A stretch of DNA of 64,000 nucleotides from Mesaphorura yosii (lineage: Eukaryota; Arthropoda; Collembola; Poduromorpha; Tullbergiidae). Numbering within the stretch: the first letter of the stretch is position 1; each line of letters begins with the position of its first letter. The position numbers and the translations under genes were made by a program. The DNA lies in the NCBI GenBank assembly GCA_009869945.1, contig WIXG01000191.1, forward strand, positions 62,001 through 126,000. The letters are read 5' to 3'. Below, in pieces: positions 27,601 through 39,600 of the stretch. The notes beneath the pieces were generated by a model that was not told where the DNA came from, searched no databases, and was given only the letters and a program-made list of their open reading frames with translations.

Positions 27601-30600
27601 AAAAGGGAATTTGATACTATCGGTACTCCTTTGACTTGCATTATTTATGATGTGTACGTTTATTTACATTTTGCACGTAATTATTAGGCAATCGCAGCAC
27701 AAGCAAGGCGTTTGGATTGAATTAGTTCGCTGAATTCACGCTGACATGACAGTTTGATACCACAACGTATCGAAGCTCATCGAGTGTGGGATTACTATGT
27801 GTTACCGGCATAAATGCACCTGCGGGACTTCAATTCAGAGAAAACCCACAAGCCTAAGATAATGGAGCGTTCAATTTATTTAGAAGTCGAGTCAGCGAGT
27901 TTCATTAACGAAGAGATAGAGATAGGCGCATGACCTATATTGCCTTGCAATTTAAGCTTGCAGGTTCAAGTTAATTTGCGTCGGCGATACCAAAACCTTT
28001 TCGAAAAGCATTTACACCATTTTGATGAATGAATGAGTGGCATCCCTTTTGCAGCCGACTTGACGTAGGATTGACATTCCGAGAATCGAATTTCACTGAC
28101 TGAATGCATGGCAAAAATAATTGGAGTATGCAAATGCACGAAGACTAGATGAGGCAATCAAGTAGTAGCAAATAAGGTTAAACGATGCTTCAGAAGTCAA
28201 TGTCAAACGAAAGCAACTTCTAAGCCCCTTGATTTCATCCGTTTCCACTCTCGAAGACGCGGCCCAATGAATGAGATTGATTGAGAGGAATAAAATTGTA
28301 ACTGCGGCTTAGCTTAGGCAATGCGATGTTTAAATGTATGTCACGAGTATTTATTTCAAGAGTTTAATTTTGGTGTTATTGTTTGTATTTTGTCATTGTA
28401 CTAACGTAGCTTCTTTTTTCATTTGCTTTTGCCTACACTTTTGTGCTCCTTTTGTCATTTCATCAACCGCAATGAGTTGTTTCGATTTCTGCATTCTATT
28501 TGATTCGATTTACGCCGATTTATTGCGTCTTATCACGATTCTTGAATTATATCGCAGCCGTACTTAAGAAAGTAATCCAACTGATTGGCTGACCGTCACG
28601 TTGGATTCAAAGTAACCCATTTTATCCATTCCACATTTTGTGGTCGGAGTGCGTGTTCCACGCCGATTTTGTACAAAGGGTAAAATAAATTGTAAAGTTA
28701 CTTCTTTGGAGTCTTCACACTTTACTCTGAGCGCCTTCTGCCAAATTGAGAATATGCTTAAAGAAGAGTTGACCATAAACTGGCTTCTTACATGTGGGAT
28801 TACTTGGCTTCAGCTTAATTATGTTTGTAAATCCACTTCAAGAGAATGAAGCTAGGAACGTTGTGTTGATGCTGACGCCGGACCGAGTGTGTGTTGAACA
28901 ACCCATTAATTTAACATTCACCAGCATATTCCTTGCAAAGTGATTGAAGCATCGCGTCGCGTTGTTGAAAGCAACAAGAATGAATGAAGCATCAGGATGT
29001 TAGCATTGGCATTGGGTTTGATTGACCCTTTTGTTCCGTACGCACCTTCATTTGCATTTGCTCGCATTGTGCCAATTACACTCCCTTATGAAGACGGTGG
29101 TGTGTTGTGAATGCAGTGGTTTAATTCCCATGCCTTGCATTTTCTGTTTCTTGCTAAAAGCAAAACTGCGGATACGGAATTCGTGCATAAGTGACATTAC
29201 AAATGTTGGGATAATGATCATCTTCGTTGCGGCTGGCCGGATAACTTTCATAGTGCATGTCCATCAGGCTCTCCGCTTCATTTACTAAATTGGCAATCTA
29301 GGTCTTGGTCGCTCGGTCAGTGTAGCAGTGCAGACTCATCGTCGGCCGGCCGGTCGCGGTCGTGGTCGGTGGTCGTGCGGGTTAAGGCGAGAGCGGTTCT
29401 CGAGAACGAAATGGAGTTTTATTTTAACGATGAAGGCTAACCTGAAAACATGAAAACAATGCAATTAAAAGAGTCAAGTATCAGTATCAACTTTCTACTG
29501 ACAATAAGATTTACGATCAAAAGTGGCAGAACTGTTTTGTTTCGCGTGATTAGATTAGATTGAGTCGCCAACATTTCTAATAAGTGCGTTTTGTAATTGA
29601 AAAGTTTCATTCCGCCTTTTTACGAGGGAAATTGTTGCACCGAGAGTCGAGAAGCAGTAATTTGGGTCGAGTTCAGTAATGACAATGGCTCCTTATTAAA
29701 CTGTCAGTCAATGACACTGCCCGATGAACCAATAAAGTTAATGAACACCAGTTACCAGAACTTATTGATAATTTCGGGCTCCGTGATTTTTGACCCGATT
29801 TTGTAATGTTTCCAAAATTCAAAAGCTATGGCACCGAAAATTCCGCCCTTAATTTTGTAACTTTGCTTCAGCAAATTGACAGCCGTGTCCGCTGTAATTC
29901 TTAATTACGACTGCTTTCGACTTTTCAACTGGCGACGTTCACTCGAAGAAGTTTCTAAAGAAAATCATGTCCAATCTCATGTCGTTGCAGAATCAAAGGC
30001 GACATTATTGGCATTACTTTTCTTCATGAGTAATCATTATTTATAAAGCCTTAATAAGGATATCTTTACATTTACACCGTCGTCGTTGACTCAAGAAAGA
30101 GGAGAGAGATTTTCGATCTCTTTTATATTAAAAAATGTCTTTTATTTTCTGAATTGAATTGAATGAACGATACTAGGTCAAGCATGACAAGATCATGATC
30201 ATCAAGAAGAAAAGATAAAGGTAATAATAGTAGGATAATGACGATGGTGATGATGACATTGGCTTTTTGCGAAGGCGAGTTGTAACACTGATGTGCGATG
30301 TGGTATACCGCCAGTTATTGTTATTAAGTTACACACCAATGGAAGCTGTTGTAAGTGCGAATTTCTGCAACTCACAACAAAACGCAGCAGAATTCTGGCT
30401 CCTTGACTCCTTGACACGCGAGCATTACAGTTTACAAGTCTAAGTTCAAGTTTGCAGAAAAATAAAAAAGAAATTGGAGTAAATCATTAGCACTGCCAAG
30501 CAATTGACGAAAATGAAATAAAATTTATGATTTCTGCATGTAACGAATTAATAATTAAACATTGCGTGCTTCACCTCGATCGTTTTATTTTCTTACTGCT

Positions 30601-33600
30601 GCCGCGACCACGGCATGTTGTCGTCGGTGAGAAAGTGGAAGGAAATGGAATCGACGAAACGAGTTCTATCTCTGAAGTCGGTAACAGCTGCCACTGCAGC
30701 CACGTTTTCTAATTATAATACTTACTCGTAAATTGCAGTCATTTGGTGTTCCTTAATTCTTTAATTAACGCCCGTCTTGTTTTCTGTCTGTTTTGATACG
30801 CTTTTTGTCTGATTGAATGATTAGAGAAGCACATGTGTGATTTATGGCAGCAAGTGGTCAAGCAGCATGATATGAAGAATTTTCTTGCCATGCATTTGTA
30901 CGTTAATAAATCAAAATCTCTTAAGCCATTCCGATACAATATGCCCGTGACTGTGACTGTGACAGTCGGCCTGGCCTGGCTTCTCAGGCTATGGCGAGTC
31001 GATTATTTCTTAATAATGTTAAAACAACGTTAATTTCGTAATTTGCAGCATAATACGATATGTTACGGTATCCCACTGCTTCTTTGGTGTGAAGTAATCA
31101 TCCTCCCTATTGTGTCGTAGTTATGGTTGACCACAACAACTGATTTCTGCAAAATGGAGTTTATTCCTTTGAACGTGCAGGTCGCGCATCACGCTGCGGA
31201 CGTAACTCGGTATCAGAATTCTTGCAAGATAAAGGCTTCTGGTGCTAAGGTCGAATTTTTTAGGAAGATGGTCAGTCGGCACAAAAAACGAAAATATAAA
31301 ACAAAAAGATCTGCACCACACAGCAGCCGTTATGAACTCTCGCTGAAACGAAATTCGCCATTTTCCTCCACAAAAAGTGCTAATAACGGCAGGACAGTTA
31401 ATGCGATGGATGAGAAAGTTGAAATTGGAAAAAGTAAGGTAAGTGGATGCGTGCATGGCGGTGTGGTAGTTGCCAAGCCAAAGTTCAATGTTTCAACCAC
31501 ATCGTTAAGTTTCTATCGCAAGAGGCGGCGAGCAGCGCAATGGTTGCGTGTGGTGACTTGTTCTGATCGTTTTATGGTGCCATAAAGCGTGTAAGCTGTC
31601 AATAAATGAACACGGCAATTTGTTTACTTTCGCAATTGGACGGCTCCGCCGCGATGACATTGACATTGAATAACGTAACTTGATGCGATGATGGCAGATT
31701 CGTGATTTACCACCACAAATTGAAAAGGGCGATAAAAGTTTTATGTAAATGTCAATCAGGTAATATTACTTTCGAATTCCTTTGGCTTTTGGTTTTCAGT
31801 TTGCTTTATTTGCTCTAAGCTGTCGCTGCGTTGCGTCGTCGTAATTTGCATAATAGGTTCCCATGATTTTATTGTACAACATCGTGATAATGAGATGGTT
31901 AACGCAGTTACAGTTAAGTTGTCCTTGCCGATGAGAAAATTAAGAAAGTTAACGGGCCACGGTCGTCGATGTCGGAATTTCAGTTTTTTCCCTTTTCTCA
32001 CTTGGACTTCGATGTTCGATTTTTGCGCCGATTGCAAGCAATTATGGCAAGAATTTCTCTGCTAACGAATTAATCCGCATAGTAATCAGTAGTGTCGGAT
32101 CTCCAAGAAAAGCGCAAACTTTTTTCACTCGTGCTTGAGTCGTCTTTGGAATATGTAAGTCATGTTTCACGATTGATCGATGAAGATGTAAAGATAGATT
32201 CTTTGAAACCTGATAATCTTCGATCGTGTTCTTTTCATGCGCGTCTCATACGAGTTAATTTTTACCGTCGTTCACGACAGCAGCAGCGGTATGAAAGAGT
32301 AGCGTGAATAGCGGCAGCAGCAACAGTTGCTGATTTGCAGCAGCTTGATTTGATGTATCAATTTGACGAAATGATGTTGATGTTTACTGCATTGCATACA
32401 ATTACCATCGTGAGCTGTAAAAAAAATTCTTTCGAATTTGTGAGTTTCTTCGCTCGGTAAGAAAATATTCCACCTTAACTTGTCGGCTTGTTACAGCGTG
32501 CACATATGCCAAAAAGTGTGCAGATATTTTTGTCACAAACACATGTTAGCCCTGATCAAAGCCAGTTGCAACTCACAACCCCTTCTCGATTCTTCAACAA
32601 TTGCATCGAATGCAGATGATGCATCCAATTTTTTTGTAAAGCGTAGCATGAACTACACAACATATAGAATGGACATTAGGCTAAACTGCCTAATACAGAG
32701 GGCTTGTTACTCGATACAGTGAAAAATAAACAAATCTTAGGCTCAAACACAGATTTTGAGCCCAATGCTTTAGGAATAGAGGCTAATACCCATAGTGATA
32801 GCGCTTTGAAGCTGTTTTTAATTTGAACTTTTCAAAAATTTCCAACGATCGAGTTACAAGCCCTCGGTTTTAGGCACTTTAGTCTAATGTCGAGACTCGG
32901 TGCTACACAAGCAAAAGAAAGAAATGAAGGACGAAGGGAGAACTTCGTTTTAAAGAAACAAGTTTGAGAACTAAAAGTTTTATTGGTTTGCCATCTTCAG
33001 GAGGGAAATCTCATCTTTTAATGCTGACCAAGACTTGCTCATTTCTTTGTTACTGTGAGTCGGTGTGCAACAATGAAGCTGAGGAAGACATTTCAATTCT
33101 TGTAGCTTGATGCTGACAGAGGTCTATCCATAATATGGATGCTCAGTAAGGACAAATCAATTTTGAACCGACGCTTCATTTTCATAATCTTGGAATCTCT
33201 TTTATTTCTCATCGTAATCGTAACAGAGTTTTACGAAGTGCAGAATGCAGGAAGCATGTAGTAACAATTAATTGAAACAATACGAGTTTATATCGATATA
33301 TTTGAACAATAATTTGATTGTTGTAAAGCTTTCTTCATAATGCGGACTTAAATCTACCATAGCTTTATGGTTGAAGATTTCTTAGCCTAGCCCTTAACAA
33401 AGCAGTCAAATAAAAATAGGATTTCTTGATTGCCTTTCTACATTGATCCGTGAATCATAAATGAACGAAACGTCTTACAGACTACGACTATACAATTCAA
33501 GTGATTGAAATCGTTCACATTTGATTGAAGTTTACCTTTGGAATAATTTCCAGACTCTCGCACTAGACTAAATCACTAGAAAACCTTAACGAAAATCTAT

Positions 33601-36600
33601 TCTGTATTTGTACAATTTTACAACTGTGCAAGTGATGCGTATGATCCGACCATCGACTATAAGCGCCTACGGCTACGGCTAAAAGTAAATATTTGATTGT
33701 TCAATGTCAGTTTTATAAATAGCAAATAGGAAAAGTGTACTCTACAAACAATGCCAATGACTCTGCCGGGAGGATCGGTAGTAAAATCTCAAGACTGAGC
33801 GAAAGAGAGAAAAGGTCAAGTCGTCAACAAATTGGAATCGAAAACTCGTATTATTCTGGTTCAGTACGCCCATTGAGCAGATCATAAAGCTTACAGTGCG
33901 GTACACTCCGCACTGAATGATCAATCATTCATTCATCAATTTACTACAGCTCCGAACTCTGCTTCTCTGCTCCAACGGATTGAATACATTTCAGAAAATT
34001 TGAATGAATTAGAAAACACGGAAACGTGCACGCTACACGCATTTTAACCTTTTGTAGAGAGTCAATCCATCAGCTGGAAACTGTACCAAGAAAGATCCCA
34101 AAGATTGTAAAGAGAGAAAACGGTTGTTGTCCGCGCATTGTTGAGCCGCATGTACCGAGTGCGTATGTAGTGTACACTTTGGCATTATTTATTTGTGATT
34201 TTATGAATGGTTTTGAAAGATTTTTGTTTTGATTGTCCCAAGTGCAAGGTACTACAAGCGGACGGATTGTGTTGTGTTCCCGAAATTCTAAAAGTGAGCC
34301 TTGATCCGAACTCAACACTACACGTTTCATTTCCCTACTCTATGAATAAATAGGAAGGATACAAGAAGAAAAGGAAGGAAAAAGAAATATAACCAGCATT
34401 AATATTACAGTATTGTTGAAGAACAGTTTTCTATGACTATTATGACTGGAAGTAAACAGTAAATAGATTTCTTCACAACTGGAAGAAGGAAAAGAGGTTT
34501 AAGATAGCAGCAGCAGCCGTGCAAGAGTACGCATCATCTTGGTCCTTCGTCCGTCTCGGAATAAAAAACCATGGGAATCCATCTGCTCACTTCCATAACT
34601 TGTTCATCGCGCTGCTGCTGCGTGGATGTGGTCGAAGGGAGCGCACAGAAAGATAATGCGTTTTAAAGTTGATGTACGAAAGAAGGAAGGAAGGATCGAC
34701 CTGTTCCTATTCTTATTAGTGGAGGAGTAAGCCAGCAGTTGTCCAACTACTGGCCTGGCTTGATCTCGGATTCGGGGCTTAAATTTGGAGGAAGGAAATA
34801 TAAAACACTGAAAAATCTAAATGCATGTACCGTGTAATGCTCCGTGGACGATTCCCGAACTCAGAACTCATCCGCTGCTACGCTATTAAGGCCGACTACA
34901 CTGAAGAAACAAAATCCTGTCCTGAAACTGAGGTCGTTGCGTTTATAAGTTGCAAAGAGCAGCAGCAACCGAGAGTAGTGGACTTTGACCAGGTGTGCAA
35001 TGTGTGAGAGAGTGAAAGAAAGAAAATATCTCTTTAACACGACACACAAGTAGTTGTAATGGAAAACTTGTACATCACGTCTTCTGGATGATGGCTTTTG
35101 GTTTCTTATTTTCTCTCATCAGCACTTCGCGCAACAATAATGATAAGCGCGTCTTCGGCTGCGAACCTACTTCGTATGCCTTCACTGGTCGATCGGTTTA
35201 AACAAGTTGTTTCGCCTGCTGCGGGCCTGCTCGCTGCTTGCTTGCTGTTGGCTGTTATGGATAAATCTTTAGTGGACTGAAAGCAGAGGACGATGATAGC
35301 ATCATAGATGTTGTGTTCACTGAATGCAATATCCCGAGTAGGTTCTCAGATTGTTCTCCGGGTAAAGTTTCCCTCGAATCACACCTGCATCGAGATGATG
35401 ATTTGGACATGTGAATCCTTTCGGACACTGACACAAGCCGCTCGAATTGACGTCATTCACGGGATGATTGCTCCGGCGTTTGAGTGTAAACAAACGGCAA
35501 GGCTCCTTCCGCTGACACAAGGCCCTCTGTAAATGAGTCACAGATACAATCCGAACTGCAGCCCTTACAGGCACAAACTATGGAGATGAATTTCAATTCA
35601 CTTACGCTGATGGGCGAGCATGCAAAGGAGTATTTGAATCCAATTGTTGACTCATTGGAGTCTGAAGACTTATATACACCTCTCTTGATCATGTACGCCA
35701 CGGAATCCTTCGGACACTGGCAGTGTACAATGGTACTGGTCACATTATCACCTTTCGTTGTGATTGTCCAGGTCACATCACGAAAATACCGACACTTCTT
35801 CAGTTCGCGAACTGGTTCACAGAGCTGGAAGGGCAGGATATGCAAATATTAGTCAGTACGCTCTTTGCTTAGCTGAGGTTGAAGATTATTGACATGATTT
35901 ACTTTGTATTGACGAGTTTTGTCGTACAGCGAGTATGGGTCTGTCGTCGAGACAGACGTTGAGCATGAATGGAAATGATTTGAACATTTACATTGCTTCT
36001 CGACCCATGGCTTCTCGTAAGTTTCAATTTTGTTGCACACTGACCAAGGTGCACATTCTGGAAGCGTTGACTCTGTCGCCTGTTCAGAAAGAAACAGAGA
36101 CGCGATTAATCATTTGAAATTTGAAAACGGTTTACGCTGAACACTAACGCGCCTTCATTATAATAATTTCGGCAATGCAGAATGCACTCCTCACTCTTCC
36201 GTGGTTGTTCCCACGTAAAGCATTAGAAAGAAGTTCTGCTTGGTCTCCCATGGGTGAAAGCACTCTAAGCACTTTGTGGTTTGGTTTTGATCGCTATCTT
36301 AACACGAGTTAAAGAGGTACTAATATTATTATGGCATGCTACGAGCGGAGTGTGTGTTGTGGCAGTCGGGTGTATAATTTCTCACGATATTTGAGGCCAC
36401 ATTCATTAACAACTGTAAATAGTCGAGCCGTCCTGGAGTCATTGTCGTCTCTTTTCTCAGGTTGTCTAATTTTGGAATGACTATATCGCTTTCCGTGATT
36501 TTTATGAGAAATCTGACCTGAGTCTTCTTGGATCTCCATGCTACAGCTACAAATTACTTATGCCTTAAGCTTGTGTACACGGTTTAATGAAATCTGCCAC

Positions 36601-39600
36601 GCTCAACTAGCAATCAACTCCTACGCTTGACGATTCCGAATGCGATTGTGATTAATATGAGCAATATAGCTGTAATTACCAAAAGAAAAAGGAAACTTTA
36701 ATTTATTTGCTGCCCTTTCAGCCAGCAATGTTATGCAACTTATTATTACATGGACTACAAATTTGGTTTGCAAATGTTTGCGAAAACCTCCATTCTGCCA
36801 AAATGGCATGTTTCACTATAATAAGCACGTTCACGCTGCCTCTGCATTTGCATTGTTCTATTTTGGAATCATTTGCGTGGGCTGTAGGTCACGTATTCCA
36901 GAGTATTAAGAGTCCAGGTTCTTTTCGTGCTTTCATGAAGTTTCTACCTGACTCGTGAACTTTATCCGTCTAAATTTAGCCTATTTTTGGGAGTCAGTCG
37001 CAGTACAGTCACATGTCAACGGGCTCCAGGGAAAGTCCATGACTCGATTGACTTGTTGACCAGCATAGCGTCTAAGCGTCTTGTTTTTGTTGTGGTTCAA
37101 CTTACCCCGTTTGCGTACAAGACTTGAGTTACGTCTTGCTCTTGCATGGACTGCGTAGGCGATGACGGTGCCAGGCTACTGCTAATACTATTAAAACTAA
37201 TGTTGTTGTCCATATCACTATTTGTACTGCTGCTGCTGCTAGAGTGGCGATAGCTATTTGACTCGTTATCACCATTGTAATTATTGCTCAGCAGCGACTT
37301 GATTATAAGATTGTTGTTTCTGCTGTGGCGATGCGGGTGTCGGATGGCGGGCAGTTGCTGCTGTTGGTACAGATAGTAAGGGTCCATGTCTATTGTCGTC
37401 CCACTCCCGCGACTCGATCCACCGGCGGTGCTGATTGATGAGCAATTGATTGATTTCACAACAGTTGTCAACAGAAGCAGGATTTGTAGGATTAGGACTA
37501 ATGAACTGCTCACATTTGTGTTCGAGGTGTTAAACGCAAACGACCCGCCGGCCCAGCGGCTGGACGCAGGATTACAACTGCTGGGTACGAGTGTCGGCGC
37601 GACTGTCGGCGTCTTTTTAACCACTAATCCACTATCACAACAACAGCAACAATGATTATTATTCCTTCCCGGTCGCGGTCTCCGTCTTGCTTCTGCTGCC
37701 GTGCTTGTGCCGAAAAAGTCAAAAGTGTGTTCATTCATTTTCGTTGCGACGAGTGTGCGAGAACAATTGGACGATGAGACTGATCTTGTCGCTGCTGGTG
37801 AAGCACGGAGTCCGAGTTCTTGGAGAAATGCTGTTTTCTGGCTAGGAGTCTATTGAGCACTGGTCTACACATCGTGTGTTCCCAGCCAGGATCCAAACAC
37901 AAACATTCTCACTGTTCAGTCCACTTGATCAGATGACGCTTAATTACGCACGTAAATTATGTGGGTGAGAAAATTAACGAGCTTAAGACGCATAAAACTG
38001 TCATTCTCGCTCCAGTTACTGCGTGCTCGTTGCTTATATTGAATGAATTGACAGTTGACCACACGAAGGTAAACACTGCCCACTGTCTGGCTACGCAATT
38101 AAGAAGAATTGAGACTCTTGTTTGTAATGGTCGTAATGATCATGTTTGCGACTTTCGTCAGCCACGACTTGATAACAACTAAGCCAAGCTACGGGCTGGT
38201 CGCTTATATTTTGTAAGACTAACAAAATGTTGCTGTGCTCTATACATCCGAGAACTTCATCTCATGTTGTATAGTCGCTCAAGGTAGTATTGGCTATGTA
38301 TAAAAGGACCAGCAGTGGACCAACGAGTGAAGTGAAGGTGTGCAGCCTGTAGCTGCAGCTGTACAGGGAATATAAATCTAGGAAGAGCACCGAAGGTGTG
38401 TACTACGATACAAGTTCTCTGAACAACCTTTATTACCTGTGTCTCTCCTGAACGGAGGCTGTGGCAGGATATACTCTGACCAGGCTCCTTCTTCAATTTT
38501 ATGAATGAAAAGAAAATTCGACAACTTGACTTTTCCTTAATGCTTTTGAAGCTGACACTTGGACTCGTCTCGCCGATACGAGTGAGATGATGAACGTTGT
38601 AGTAATTGCAGAATGCGCGTACGCTGACGCTGTGCTGGCTACTGGTATAATGGATCCCAGTTGTGAGTCGTGAGCTCGGTCCATCGTCTCCCGAAATCCT
38701 TAAAAAGGTGTAATGCGACCACGTTCCTCTTTCTCTAAGCTTCATAATAGTCATAATCGCACCAGGTCATCGTCAGGTCTTTGGCGTCTCCTACTTATCC
38801 AGTATCCATTATCGTCCTGCTACTAAAACCTTAACTGGAAATGGGCTAAATTACTTGGGTTGTGGCAGCGACAGCGAGCAGGAAGATTGCTCTCTTCCGT
38901 TCGCGCTATTTGTCCATCCAACCCAACCGTCATTATTCTGCCTTTCCTTGCGTGGTCAGTCAAATGCTCCATCGACCTTTCCTCCACGGCCTTTGCCCTA
39001 CGAACCGTTTGCTACACTGGGACGAATGCTCGAAACCCTTTGCTACAAAAGTACCCCTTTTGCTCCCATGGTTAAGTATTACAAAGAAAATGTAACGTAA
39101 TACAATAAATTGTAAAGTCACAATTATTACGCTCTACTGTCATTCACGACATACGTTAAGGCGGTTCCTCTAAGTGCGAGAGGAAACCTTACCGGCGAGA
39201 CAAACTCAGACACCCGCGAGGAGTGTGCTCTTGTTCGGCTAATCTAATGTGTAAGAACTAATCACTTCTTCACTTCTGTAAATGCAAGGCATACGTATTT
39301 AAGCTCAATAGCCACGTACTTTTCAACCATTTGCATTCAGCCGCGTGATTTCTTATTTTTGCTTGCGATTTTACATTTCGCATTAAAATGCGATTGTACT
39401 ATACGTTATAACGCATTTTTCTTTTAAGACTTAATCATATTGGAGCAAAGGGCTACTTTTGTAGCAAAGGGTTTCGAGCATTCGTCCCAGTGTAGCAAAA
39501 GGATCGTAGGGCATTTGGCCGTGGATGAAAGGTCGATGGAGCAAATGGAAGTGGAGCATTTGACCGTAGACTTTTCCTTGCCTACTTTCTTAATGTATGA

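Noticed and set aside
32741-32763. Short hairpin GGCTCAAA...TTTGAGCC
   Set aside because: Stem of about 8-9 bp only; common by chance in AT-rich introns.
38257-38754. Minus frame of 165 residues upstream of Argos
   Set aside because: Composition is unlike a protein domain, no splice partner leads into Argos, and no homology is apparent.
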